From positions 4,569,127-4,633,126 of the forward strand of contig JAQFVV010006272.1 of NCBI GenBank assembly GCA_028023455.1: DNA of 64,000 bases, written 5' to 3'. Below the pieces are notes generated by a model. That model did not search any database. It had not been told where the DNA came from and saw only the letters and a list, made by a program, of their open reading frames with translations. Both the position numbers and the translations under genes were made by a program. Shown piece by piece: positions 1 through 10,855 of the stretch (position 1 is the stretch's first letter; every line of letters begins with the position of its first letter). This stretch comes from Epiperipatus broadwayi. Taxonomy: Eukaryota; Onychophora; Udeonychophora; Euonychophora; Peripatidae.

Positions 1-412
1 ATACAATTGTAATCACATTCATATCGGCTTTTTCAAACCAAATTGTGCAAACGCTTTTTGCGAGTGTTAAACAATAAATGAATACCCTCTGACCCATACA
101 AGATATAGAATTTATGCAGCAATAAAAGGAATCCTCTTATTACTATGACTCAAATATTTATATATGAGCAAATCTGAAGTACTATATAGTAATTCAAAGT
201 GACTGTTCTATAGTCACACCTTCTGTGCCAGTACTTCAGATTTGCTCATATATAAATATTTGAGTCGTAGTAATAAGAGGATTCCTTTTATTGCTGCATA
301 AATTCTATATCTTGTATGGGTCAGAGGGTATTCATTTATTATTTAACACTCGCAAAAAGCATTTACACAATTTGGTTTGAAAAAGTCGATATGAATGTGA
401 TTACAATTGTAT
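1..412. repeat. Foldback (inverted-repeat) element, 183-bp arms
   Basis: Bases 1-183 are the near-perfect reverse complement of 230-412, leaving a 46-base loop at 184-229. The outer ends read atacaattgtaa and ttacaattgtat. The arms differ at only a handful of positions, so the structure is young or has been homogenised. No coding capacity is visible. The element starts at the first base of the window, so the left arm may extend further. Confidence 0.9.
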
Positions 413-521
413 ACAGACGCTATAAAAAATAAATGCTGATTTATATATATGATTAATTTCAGTTGGAATGACGTTCAGTAAATTCTAGTAAATTTCATTG
501 GGTCATTCATTCATAAGTTAT

Positions 522-738
522 ATATAGTAATTCAAAGTGACTGTTCTATAGTTACACCTTCTGTGCCAGTACTTCAGATTTGCTCATATATAAATATTTG
601 AGTCGTAGTAATAAGAGGATTCCTTTTATTGCTGCATAAATTCTATATCTTGTATGGGTCAGAGGGTATTCATTTATTATTTAACACTCGCAAAAAGCGT
701 TTGCACAATTTGGTTTGAAAAAGCCGATATGAATGTGA
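522..738. repeat. Third, direct copy of the foldback loop plus right arm
   Basis: This segment repeats 184-400 in direct orientation, about 337 bp downstream, with a 109-bp spacer at 413-521. At the positions where the two right arms differ, for example aaagcgtttgcac here versus aaagcatttacac at about 357, this copy agrees with the reverse complement of the left arm. The left arm and this third copy are therefore the closer pair. Confidence 0.85.
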
Positions 739-1086
739 ATACTTACTTGTATTATTTTCTCTAAAGAATTTATCATTGAAAATAAAAAAATCTTTTGTTT
801 ATCTTTGAAATTCATAATTCATTTATTATTTTATGGATTTTTGAGTTATAACAAAATGAAAAAAAAAAAATTTATATATTCTATTAAATAGAATTTCTGG
901 TTTTTGATGGATTACTATTAAATAAATCATTTTGGAAAGTATTTTTTACATTCAAGTATTACTTGATATGCTTTCTATCAAATAGTTACACCTTTATGAT
1001 AATACTATTTAGCAATTTTGAATCATAAATAAAAATTGATGAGGATAATTTTTTTTTTGTTTTTTTAATTAAGAATCTTATAATAG
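739..1086. other. AT-rich stretch, no gene recognised
   Basis: Low-complexity A/T runs and no open frame of note. No repeat ends were recognised apart from the neighbouring foldback copy. Confidence 0.6.
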
Positions 1087-1099
1087 AGTTAATTTTTTA

Positions 1100-1198
1100 G
1101 TCAAGCATTGGTGGTCAAGAGGTCAGCACAACTGCCTTACAAGCAGTTGTCCTGGGTTAGCTGGTTCGCTTCCAGGCCGATGCTATAACACATGAGAA
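1100..1198 (+). mobile_element. tRNA-derived SINE (tRNA-Gly-like head), diverged copy
   Basis: The head starts tcaagcattggtggtcaaga and folds like a tRNA: acceptor-like gcattgg pairs with ccgatgc, and an anticodon-type stem actgc/gcagt encloses a 7-base loop. A B-box-like segment, ggttcgcttcc, lies near 1163-1173. It is clearly related to the copy at 19659. A 13-bp target-site duplication with one mismatch flanks it (1087-1099 agttaatttttta; 1199-1211 agttaacttttta), showing retrotransposition. The T-arm region carries a short insertion relative to a tRNA, so it is not a functional tRNA gene. Confidence 0.8.
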
Positions 1199-1211
1199 AG
1201 TTAACTTTTTA

Positions 1212-4200
1212 ATAAGTTATTGAAATTTCTTGATTATTATATTGGAAAAATGTCAACTTACATAGTTATAATTTTTATAAAGAGTAGTTTAAATTACAAA
1301 ACTTCAGATGATTTTATCTGCTTAAGTTCAACATTTTTCTTTTATGTGCAGTCATTTGCTATATGTTAGTGCTCCTGAATGTATATGTTAAATATAGGCT
1401 AACTAAGTCATGTAATTTTTGTTAGTATATATTATTCTGATCAAAGGATGAAAGGTATCTATAGTTAACATAAAAATGAGATCATTAAAATATATAAGTA
1501 TTGGTTTAATGTTAGATCTGTATAACTAGCAAACAAATTGGCTAGAGTTGATAATTTCAAGGTGTTGTTAAATTTCCAGCTATTAGCTTTATGATAAAAA
1601 AGAGTAAATGTGACTTCTAGAAATGTGTGAACAAAAGACCAAAGCTTTAACTGATGAAAATCATTACCAAAAGTTAGTCTACGAATGTGGATTATAGTAT
1701 TACCACCTTGATTCTTTATAACTCACATATACAATAAATGGCTCTGGAGTAAAATTACTGCTCTTTGTTATATACGTGTATAATAATTAATAAGTTTTGT
1801 TAAAATAAGTTATACTATATAATAATTAATGTTTTATTAAAATAAGTTTTATTAAATGAAATAGACAGGAATTTTGTAATTAAATTTGGTACGCTATTAA
1901 AGTTAAGCGCTCCAGAATAGAAACTAATTAAGCATCTAGATTAAAAGTGCTGATTACTAAAAGTAGACAATAGCTGAAAATTAATTGGTTTCTAAAACAT
2001 TCCTTAACAAGAAAAAAGAAGGAACAAAAAAATAACTAAGCAGCACTTGTAGCGGGAACTCATTAAATGCACATGAAAGTCAAGAGTTTTAACTTAGAAA
2101 AGGAACAAACCCAGTGAACTCCACCACTGAAGGTTAAAAAGTGGACCTAGGAACTTTGCAGGCCACACTAGTCTATAGTATGTTTTTTGTATGCCTTCAT
2201 GGCCAGCGTTCGTAAGTTAAACTTAATTGTCTTATAACTATATATGTAATATTATTTATCAGACTGATAATTATATTAAACTGTTTGTCTAATCATTTGG
2301 TTTCTGCTGTCTATTTACCTGATTGTTAAGCCGAGTGAGTGGCTGTACACAGCACTCTTAAAAGCAAATACTTTAAACTCAATTTTCATATGTATAACAG
2401 ATTCTTTTTTAAAAAAGCAACTCTGAGTTTAAGAATATAACATTTATCAATGAAATATTAGTATTTTTAGTTTTTAAAAACTAAGCAAATGTATTCAGAC
2501 TTCAAATAACTGATTAATAGACAATTGCAAAAATTAAACAATTGCTAGAAGTTAGTAATATTCTAAATATTTTAAAAAATTCACAACTGCTTTTATAGAG
2601 AATAGACAACTATTGTTCAATCATAAAACGAATCAACTAATGATCAGTTTAAAGCTTTTTTAATGTGTTTGTATTATACAGTTGTTTTCTGCCTGAAGAT
2701 TGGTGAAAGTAAATAGACAATAAGATGCTAAGACTTAAGTGATAATACTTCATCATTGCTTGTCATAATGTTAACATTATTTATTTTAGCATTTTAATTG
2801 TTAGAGATACATCATAAACTTTAACGCTCTTAATTAATAGTCTATAAACATTGTCAAAAAGTAATGCCACTAATTCAAAATAGATCTCACTTGTAATATA
2901 TTAAAAAATCAAATGAGGAAACTGGTTAGATAAAAAGAATTTGATCAAATAAGAATTATTTTATAATATACACACAGACAGTAATGCATCCAAATAGGAC
3001 CATAAGGAGGAAGTAACTGTGTAACCAAATTCTAAGTTGTTGTTTTTTTTTAGATGGATCTACAAATTCATATGCCAACATAAATAACGTCCAAGAATTA
3101 AATATTAAAAAAATGTGATTAAAAAAATAATAGTGGCAATTAAAAAAATAACAATGATATATTAAATACACACTTAACAAACAAAATTATTACAAAAACA
3201 ACAAAATAAACGAACTCTTTCCTGGTTTTTTCTTTAATTTCAAACTTTTGGTTAAGAAATGAGGACAATAGTACTCTATCCTTTAAATATATATATATAT
3301 GTTTTAAGATGATTATAAGAACTCTGTTTATTTCATTCTCATCGGGCAGAACTAAATTAAAACAACATTCAAACCTGAAATAATTAGAATAAAGAAAATA
3401 TTAAATAAAAGTAATAAAGAGCAATATAAAAAGAAATTAATGGATTTGAATCCGTACTTTAAAATGGTAATCAAATGGTATTCTTATAAAGTTAAAAATC
3501 TTAAATAGAAAGGTGTTAGACTCATAGCAAGAAGGTAGGATAATCAATCAGTGAACCTTGGTAATTGTACACTGAATTCAAATAGGCAAGGAATGTTTTA
3601 GAAATTGATATAATTTAACACAGGATAAGATAAATAAAAAGGTGTTGGACAATGTAGAAATAATCAGAAATAATTTTTTAAACGACTGTCATGAATTTGC
3701 TAATATATATATTAGTGATCAGTGCTATAATAATAAAAATATAATAAAGTTACAAACAATTAAGCAAATCTAAAAATTGTCAATTTTTTAGCTGCTGTTT
3801 GTTTTCTTTTTTTTAAGCGCTAAGTTATTTTAAAAACTCCGCCTATCTACCCGTGGGTGAAAGCCGTTTCAGTAATCATCATAACTTTATTCAAAACATC
3901 TGGCATACATATAACATTTTCATTCCGAATCTCAGATTATGTTACATAACAAAATTTCTGCTTTTTAAATAAATTTTAATTAATTTTAGGGTTAACTGTT
4001 TTTTATTATTATAAATTAAATTTAATATTTACATACAATATTATATTTACAAACGGTCTGTCTACCTTGGTTAATTGAAAATCCAAGATACGCGAATTTA
4101 TTTTTGAAGCCGAATATTATAAGTTACTTCCGGTCTCCGTATTTTTTTGTTGTTGTTGTTGTTGTCTTTAATTTATAAGAATAAAAAAGCGACACTAATA

Positions 4201-5319
4201 ACATTATATTTGTGAGAAAAATAAATTTAAAATACCCACCTTGAAGAAATAAATCCCAGAAGACAAATAATAGCAAAACATAAAGAAACATTCCAGCCAC
4301 TGTAATATATATATTTGTAAACTATGTTTTCGTTTCTCTACTTATATCAATACGGTAACATTAATCCTTGTAAGTTTTAGAGAAAGTATTTTGAGTATCA
4401 ATGACCATAAATACAATTTTCAGTGAATAATTAAAAAAATGTTTGGTATCCATAATAAATAAGTTTTTGGTCATTTTTTTCTTTATATAAAATCCTTACA
4501 AAATGACTTGTAAGGATTTCCGGTATTAATACAATCCTGAAGTTGAAAGACTGTAAGTGGAAACAGATTCCAAAGAAGAAATTAAATTGTCTTCAATCAA
4601 GCGAAAGAAATTTAATGCAAATGGTTTTGCAATAGATACATACAAATTTTTGCATTATAAGTTATGAATCGCTTTACTAAATTTTATAAAATAAACTTTT
4701 ACATTTCATTTTAAAAAGTTTTTACTGTCGGCGCACTTTTGTTTTTTTATTTCCCAGTTATTACAAGGATTTATGGGTAGACAAAATATTTTTCTTACGT
4801 TATTAATGAAAGAATGTTGGCAATAACATTTACCTCCCGGATTTCTATTATAAATTTGTAGAAATAATAAATAATTCGATTTCATTGGAAATAAATATTT
4901 CATACTGATCTTTAAACGTAATTGTTCGGAAATTAGAAAAACATTTTAATTTATGTATATATATTAAGTTATTTGCCAAAAGCAAGTTATAGTAATTTGG
5001 CAAGACTTGATCAAGCAATAATACTTGATTACCGTGATGTAATTTATTATTGCTTACAACTTCTTAGAAAAATTTAGTCTAGCACCTTGACTTTTTTATA
5101 TTAATTATATAAGTTAGTTGCGTGTCTGACAATGGATTTGGCATGTGAATCAAATGAACTGTAATAAATTTTGAGAAAAAAATAAAGACCCTTCATTAGG
5201 GACAGAATACAAAATAGCAAGCTATAATTAGGCAAGATCTTGAAGTTTTTCAAATAGTAAAAACCTACTACAAAAAAAGTTTAAAGAGAGATTCACATAA
5301 ACAGACTAAAAGACTTAAG
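1212..5319. other. 4.1 kb AT-rich stretch, no gene recognised
   Basis: No coding region is supported. The 74- and 65-codon minus-strand frames at 2956-3180 and 4706-4903 are rich in Phe/Tyr/Asn/Ile, as expected by chance in AT-rich DNA. There is a short (TA)n near 3287 and a (TTG)6-like run at 4148-4165. Element ends were not recognised. Confidence 0.5.
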
Positions 5320-5889
5320 AGTTCTTTCAACTTTATTGAGGAAATATACAATGGTTACATTGGTTTTACATATTGTTACTATGGATTATACAGGTTATTA
5401 CAATGATTTATATGCATGTGTTATAAAGTTCTGTGGTGTTGTGTTCAGGAGTAATCTTAGAGCACTTCTTCACTGGGTAGATCAACTAGGGCCCATGTGT
5501 TTTCTGCAATGTTAAGGTAGGCTGTGGAAAAGTCTGTTTTGCGAATTTTATTCAGCATTCGATATAAGGCTGTCTCAATGTTCAGGTATTCAAACTTGCT
5601 TATGACCAGCTTACATCTAAGAGACCAGATTGTAAAGTCCACAAATGTTGCCAGTCTAAGCTGTGCATAAGTTCCTTGGTCTATCACATTGGTCAAAGAC
5701 AAAGAGTTGTGGGTTTGGTTCTTGAATCGGTTCTGTAATGCTGATTGGAGCTTTTGTAGACATGGGCAGTTTGTTAGCGTGTGGTTGGTGGTTTCATCTT
5801 CTCTCTGGCAGAGTGCGCATGTGCTTGCTAGATTTTTGAAGCCTCTCTTATAGTAGAGAAAGGCATTTGTGGGAAGGGCTTGAGTTTTA
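5320..5889 (-). pseudogene. 3' end of a 5'-truncated non-LTR retrotransposon (LINE)
   Basis: On the minus strand an open frame runs from about 5889 to a TAA stop at 5457-5459. Its N-terminal part holds a C-x2-C...H-x4-C zinc-binding motif (CALCQ...ETTNHTLTNC, about 5780-5840), the type found at the C terminus of many LINE ORF2 proteins after the reverse transcriptase. About 100 further residues follow, ending LVDLPSEEVL. A 3' UTR of roughly 130 bp with an AATAAA signal (minus strand, near 5336) follows. No reverse transcriptase lies upstream: the copy stops in a poly-T/(GTT)n tract at 5922-5953, typical of 5' truncation. The short retained frame is intact. The clade (Jockey/CR1-like?) cannot be assigned from this domain alone. 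Confidence 0.72.
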
Positions 5890-5921
5890 CATTTAATTTT
5901 TTGTTCTTTGTCTTTTTATCC

Positions 5922-5953
5922 TTTTTTTTTTTGTTGTTGTTGTTGTTGTTGTT
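5922..5953. repeat. poly-T plus (GTT)n microsatellite
   Basis: A T11 run is followed by about seven GTT/TTG units, abutting the truncated 5' end of the LINE fragment. Confidence 0.85.
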
Positions 5954-6879
5954 TTTATTTAGAATGGCTATATTCATTCATGAGCGGTTGTTAATGATGA
6001 TGTTGCATATTTTTTTTTAGAAACATTTTTTTATTTATTTCGATCTTTAAATAGTCAATTGTGCGGGGGGGGGGGCTGCTGCATAGAACACTCACATTTT
6101 GACATCATCAAATTTACATTTTAATTGGATAAAAAGTATCTGTTATTTAAAGAATGAGATAAATAAATATTTCTACTTTTTTTATTATTATTACAAAGTT
6201 ATTATGTGTATGATATTTATAGTGTTGGTGATAGATATAATGAATGTTAATTTAAAATAATAAAATTAATTGGGCAGAATGTTTCGCTGACATTAAAAAA
6301 ATTAGAGAAATCACAGATTAAACTAAAGAATGAAATCTCACCATTTATTGAATATTCAGCTCATCTGTAAGAATTTATTAAATCAGTTATTTTATATCCT
6401 TGATGACTGAATAAGTAAAAGATTAGATCTGTATACACCATGCAATCAGTCTATTGTAGATGCTTATTAATTGGGAAATGTTTAACAACTAACTAGCTTC
6501 AAAGTAATTTTTTTACAATGTATAAGGATGATAACTGATTACTTTGTTTGATAGTTGTATGCTGATAAATGAATTTTATAAGAATGTTTGCCATAACTAT
6601 ACATACATTCATAATATGTAAATTGCCTCTGATATTTTTTGTTTTATAATAGCATATTAATCAATCTTTAATATATCTTAAGAAAAAAATGAATATAGGA
6701 GGAACATTGAAAAGATCCTTTGATATTCTGTCTTACAGTACTGGTGGAAGGAAAGTTGAATGGTAAATTTGATGAACTTACTTTACTGATGTGATGAAAT
6801 AATTAGTTCTTGAGATTCTTAGTAATGAAATTGTTTTTTATATTAAAAAAAATTGATAATATCTTTGAAGCTTTAGAAA
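5954..6879. other. AT-rich stretch, no gene recognised
   Basis: Contains an isolated run of 11 G at 6065-6075. No element ends or coding frames were recognised. Confidence 0.5.
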
Positions 6880-7488
6880 TACTTGAGTCCTGTTATATGC
6901 TGTAAAATGAGGTAAAATGTATATTTTTGAAACTGGACTGTCTGTGAAAGTACTGTTTAAATGCACGCACATAGTATATGAATAAAATATTCCTTTATTA
7001 ATATGCTACTCTAGAAAATCTACATATGCTAATCATACACTTAAATGCATATTAAAATCAATTATGTAAAGAAGATGTAATTATATAAAAATGGACTCAT
7101 AAAAATGCTAATACTTATTGAAATTAGTGTAAAGAAATGAATAATTATAAGCATACTTTGCATACTGCATTAGCAGTAGATAATCTGCATACTGTTGATA
7201 TGATAATTGCCAAAGTTTAGATTCATCATTCATAATGTATGTGTATATTGCAGTATTATTGCATGAAGAACTTAAGACACAATGCAATGGATTATGATTA
7301 TACTCTGCCTGTGTAGAAATTAACACTCACTAGCAGAAGATTATTTATAGACTTTAGAAATTTCTACTTTTATACATTTTTTATTCTTTTCCTATTTAAC
7401 ATTGAATAAATTTGTTTTTACCTCAAATTGTATGTGAAATTATTTATAGTTACTGATGCTTTCCTGACTGGTATTGAGATAAGAATGA
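6880..7488 (+). mobile_element. 5' LTR of decayed Ty3/gypsy element (ends approximate)
   Basis: This segment matches the sequence around 10745-10855 continued at 14215-14700, which is the 3' LTR after removal of a later insertion. Shared landmarks include agtatatgaa, gaaaatctacatatg, gcaatggatta and tatttatagttactgatgct, and the match ends near ctgactggtattgagataa. The copies are well diverged with small indels, so the element is old. The exact TG/CA ends could not be fixed; the left border is uncertain by about 30 bp. Confidence 0.65.
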
Positions 7489-7929
7489 CACAGTTGACAC
7501 TGGAGAAAAAATCCAGTAAAGCATTGCAAAACACCATTAAAATAAATCTCTTGTGAGACTAAAGTTGTCATGCAAACAGCTATTCCAACTAATAAGAAAA
7601 ATTGCATTATTAGACAAGAACATGCATAATTCAATATGAATGTTGCCATGTTATGGAAAAGTTATGTGGGACATATTGGAAGATATATGCTCATAATAAT
7701 ATTGAGAATAATAAGAGGATAATAAAATAAGAATATGCTTTGTGTGAAAAGATGTATTGAAATCAGCACATCAACTTTCTGACACTAGGATCCTTGAAGA
7801 AGTTTCATTACCAGGAGTTCAAGGAAAAACTAAATATTTATATCACACTTATGAAAACTAAATAGGTGACATGACTGATATTGAGAAATAAAAAGCAACT
7901 ACCTCATGAAAAATATCAAGAAATAGTGT

Positions 7930-7982
7930 CCTCAGTACTATATCATTTCAAAAATATCAAACTAAATGGTATAGTACTGAGG
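7930..7982. repeat. 19-bp hairpin inside the gypsy gag region
   Basis: cctcagtactatatcattt (7930-7948) and aaatggtatagtactgagg (7964-7982) are inverted with one mismatch around a 15-base loop. An outer ctaggatcc/ggatcctag pair (7785-7793 and 7981-7989) is nested with it. Confidence 0.7.
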
Positions 7983-8254
7983 ATCCTAGTAAAGTAATTG
8001 TGACCTATGGTGTAGTGCTAAATGATGGTTTGTTAAACCAACAATTATATAGAGTAATAGATGATAACAATAAAGTATTATTAAGTGAACCAGACTGTAA
8101 TTATAAATTCACAGTAGAAAAAATGCATCATTCAAGAAATTATATTAGATAACACTTTAGAATTTATAATCTCTAAACAAGTGGATAAATACCAATTGTA
8201 GTAAAGAAAACAGATATAGATAGATTGAACTATAAGAGTATAAAAAGTGCTTTA

Positions 8255-8312
8255 ATATGTTACCATTGTAAAAAAAAAATGGTCACTTCAAGAGAAACTG
8301 TGGCTTTTGAGA
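8255..8312 (+). pseudogene. gag nucleocapsid zinc knuckle (CCHC) remnant
   Basis: Reading tgttaccattgt and then, after the A-run, ggtcacttcaagagaaactgt gives C-x2-C...GH-x4-C, the retroelement Gag zinc knuckle that binds RNA. An over-long A-run (about nine A at 8270-8279) breaks the frame inside the knuckle. The rest of gag upstream (7.5-8.2 kb) is too decayed to follow with confidence. Confidence 0.55.
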
Positions 8313-8663
8313 TGGAAAAATGTCATATTTATAAAATAACATGACATTTAGCAGGTTTCTACTCCAATAAAGACAGGAATATTAAAATGAAAATAATGCT
8401 GGATTATAAATCTTGAGGAGGTGGATTAAGAAATAATTATTATGTAAAAAATTAAACAATGTAAAAAATGACCATATTCTGATGGATGTAAACATATTTG
8501 AGTAGAAAGTTACTATGGAAAATAATAAGGTGAGTGGGTCTTTCATTATTGTCATATAATCATATAAAGACTGGGTGAAAATTAGTGGTAGATGTAAGAA
8601 GAAAATATCATCCACAAAAAAACTGTATTATTGTTATGAATATAAATAGAAATATGTGAAAAA

Positions 8664-8849
8664 TTGATAGTATCTGTGAAATTAAATTCTAAGATTAAAT
8701 TTTTAACACTATATATCATCAAAAAAGATTTTAGCCCATTAGTAAGAAGAAACTGTTTTTATCCTTTGTTAATCCATATAAATATTATCAAGATAATACA
8801 ATTGGAAGCAGTAGTTAAGAAGAAGTATCCTTGGTTGTTTATGTCATGA
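8664..8849 (+). pseudogene. gypsy protease / start-of-RT spacer fragment
   Basis: A 61-codon frame reads ...LYIIKKDFSPLVRRN..., matching the conserved end of gypsy aspartic proteases, where a hydrophobic strand and a Gly/Arg-rich flap partner (usually LLGRDW-like) precede the RT. The catalytic D-[ST]-G was not found in frame upstream. The frame ends at TGA about 400 bp before the first recognisable RT sequence, so this is a piece of a broken polyprotein and not a separate gene. Confidence 0.5.
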
Positions 8850-9235
8850 CCAGCAAAGTTATTGACATGATTGGTCAACATTGAACTAATAAAGTATGCT
8901 TATCTAATTGCATGTAAGTCAAGTAAAGTTTCATTCACATCAATGAAGAAAGTGGGAAAGACTATCAACAGGATGGTTCATAAATTATGGCATATAAACA
9001 CCAGTAGATTTGTGCTGGGATTTTTCATTAGTCAGTTATTTTGAAGCTGAATGGAAATCTTTGCTTATTTTGTTATGCTAAATAAATTTATCGATAAAGG
9101 AGTCTACTGCTTTCTTAGTATACGTGAATTACTAGCATTATTGCAAAAAGATTTATTTTTTTCCAAAATAAATTGAAAGTTTACTTTCCACCAAATTCCC
9201 ATTACTGATAGTAACCAAATTCCCATTACTGATAG

Positions 9236-9648
9236 TATGGTAAAATTACTAATTTCACTATTCATTTGGACTTAACAAATGCAAAGAGTTACCATATTGC
9301 ATTACAGTTGAGCCTAATTTCTTCCAAGTTAAAATGGATAATTTACTTCATGGTATGGAAAGCATAATTTCATATTTAGATTGTTGAATCTGAGCATGAA
9401 CTATCAATTCACATTGTTAAAATCTATTCCAAATTGAAAAAAATAGGAGTGAAGCTAAATACTGCTACAGGTATATGGTTGACATCAGAGATGAGGATTT
9501 TAGATAAACTAATTAATAAAAATGGAAAATATCCTTACCTGAATAATGTAAAAAGTGCTGAATGATCTAAGAATGTAAAAAAATTTCAGACATTTTTAGA
9601 CATCAGAACTTTTTGAGAATTTTCTAAAAGGAAATACTCGTGTTATCA
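9236..9648 (+). pseudogene. gypsy reverse transcriptase remnant
   Basis: Fragments in shifting frames match RT blocks: HLDLTNAKSYH near 9262 (block A, usually LDLxSGYHQI), a degraded YLDD-like SYLD at about 9375, then EHELSIHIVKIYSKLKK (9392-9440) and GVKLN, which correspond to the helix after the catalytic strand, and finally a KNVKKFQTFLDI segment (about 9572-9605, usually PKNVKELRSFLGL). The second catalytic Asp is lost and several stops are present. The domain is dead but recognisable by block order. Confidence 0.7.
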
Positions 9649-10020
9649 CCATTATATAAATTATTAAAAAGCAACAATAATGGAAATGGTCTGAAGAACA
9701 AGACATTACTTTTCAGAAGGCTAAGAAGTACTTTTGTCAAAACAACTTCTAATACATTATTGTAGTGACTTGGATATGATAATTACAATGGATAAATCAG
9801 AATGTGGAATTGGCATCATGATTTCCCAATTTTGCTATGAAGGAAAATGTTCTATAGCTTATGCCTCAAGAACATTACCAACAGGTAGAAAAAATTAATC
9901 AGCTCAACAAGAAAGCGTTAGCTGTAGTTCTATCATGAAAAAAGTTTCATCAATATATTTATGAATAAAAATTTCAAATTTGTACTGATGATTATCCATT
10001 ACTGATAATACATCAGATAC
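9649..10020 (+). pseudogene. gypsy RNase H remnant
   Basis: Begins with PLYKLLK (9649 on), the conserved RT/RNase H linker, followed by a WSEEQ...FQKAK helix after a frameshift. Next come an ITMDKSECGIG strand (about 9785-9817; the usual CDAS Asp is kept as MDKS), IAYASRTLP (9855-9885) and a TDDYPLL-like strand near 9985-10000. The order and spacing match gypsy RNase H, which degrades the RNA of the cDNA hybrid. Internal stops and frameshifts make it non-functional. Confidence 0.75.
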
Positions 10021-10031
10021 TTATCCCACCA

Positions 10032-10528
10032 TACCATTCTGAATCTAACAGTCTTGCTAAGAAGCCACTTCAACACTTTAAATCTATGTTGAATAAAACC
10101 TGCCATAAGGATACAATTAGAAGTATTATTAGATGCAATGTTTTTCCAGCACTTTATGTACAGCTACTAATAAGACCCTGACTAAATTGTTAACAGCTAG
10201 AAAATTCCATAAATCATTTTTTTAAATCATTGCCATCTACAAAGAATAATTTAAGTGACTGTGGTTTATGAACATTTGAAAGTAGGAGGAAGCATTTGTA
10301 TATGAGATACTTTAAAAAAATAAATAGCTACCAGGAGAAATATTGAAAATCTTATTTAAGCAAATAAGAGTAATACAATTGAATAATGGAAAAAGATTTA
10401 CGAGAGTTATAAATCATGTATGGCATTGTGAAAGTGGGACTTTGGATGTAGAGAATATTAGTGTTAAATTATCAAATGTTAATGAAAATTTTATTGTAAA
10501 TGAGGAAAAGGAGAAACTGTGGCTATAG
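10032..10528 (+). pseudogene. gypsy integrase C-terminal part, joined to RNase H by deletion
   Basis: Only about 10 codons after the RNase H block, the frame reads YHSESNSLAKKPLQHFKS (10032-10085), which corresponds to the P-Y-H-P-x-S-N-G-x-A-E-R motif at the end of the integrase catalytic core. Further on come YMRYFK (about 10297-10315; usual VY-R-F/Y) and an open frame 10343-10528 with IQLNNGKRFTRVINHV (usual L-x-NG-x-x-x-R-H-x-N-H), the C-terminal DNA-binding part. The zinc-binding HHCC domain and the first two catalytic Asp regions are missing, so about 200-250 codons were deleted. Confidence 0.7.
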
Positions 10529-10855
10529 ATTAATCCAGAACAAATGACCCAATAAGGTATCAAACTATTAACCAGTGGAAGATCATGTTATGTCCAGTAC
10601 ACTCCAACAAGAAGTAGGAATTGTAACTTCCCAAGAAGAGGAGCAAAGACTTTTCTATAAGAGCATGTGCACACAGAAAATATGTAAAATTTGAGGATTG
10701 TGGGTGTCAATAAGAACCTATTTTTAAAGTGGGGGGAAGAAGTTCACAGTTTTAAAGAGTATTGTTTATATATGCAATGTAAATAAAGACTATTATTTAA
10801 TCATGTAAATACATGCAGACAGTATATGAAAAAAATATCCCCTTATTATTAATAT

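Larger units (their letters stand above)
7489..10744 (+). mobile_element. Internal region of decayed Ty3/gypsy retrotransposon
   Basis: Between the LTRs lie, in canonical gypsy order, a zinc-knuckle remnant, a protease end, reverse transcriptase, RNase H and the tail of integrase. All are on the plus strand and broken by stops and frameshifts. A purine-rich tract (aaagtggggggaagaag, about 10726-10742) sits just before the 3' LTR and fits a polypurine tract. The order RT-RH-IN places it in Ty3/gypsy rather than Ty1/copia. No intact product can be made. Confidence 0.8.
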
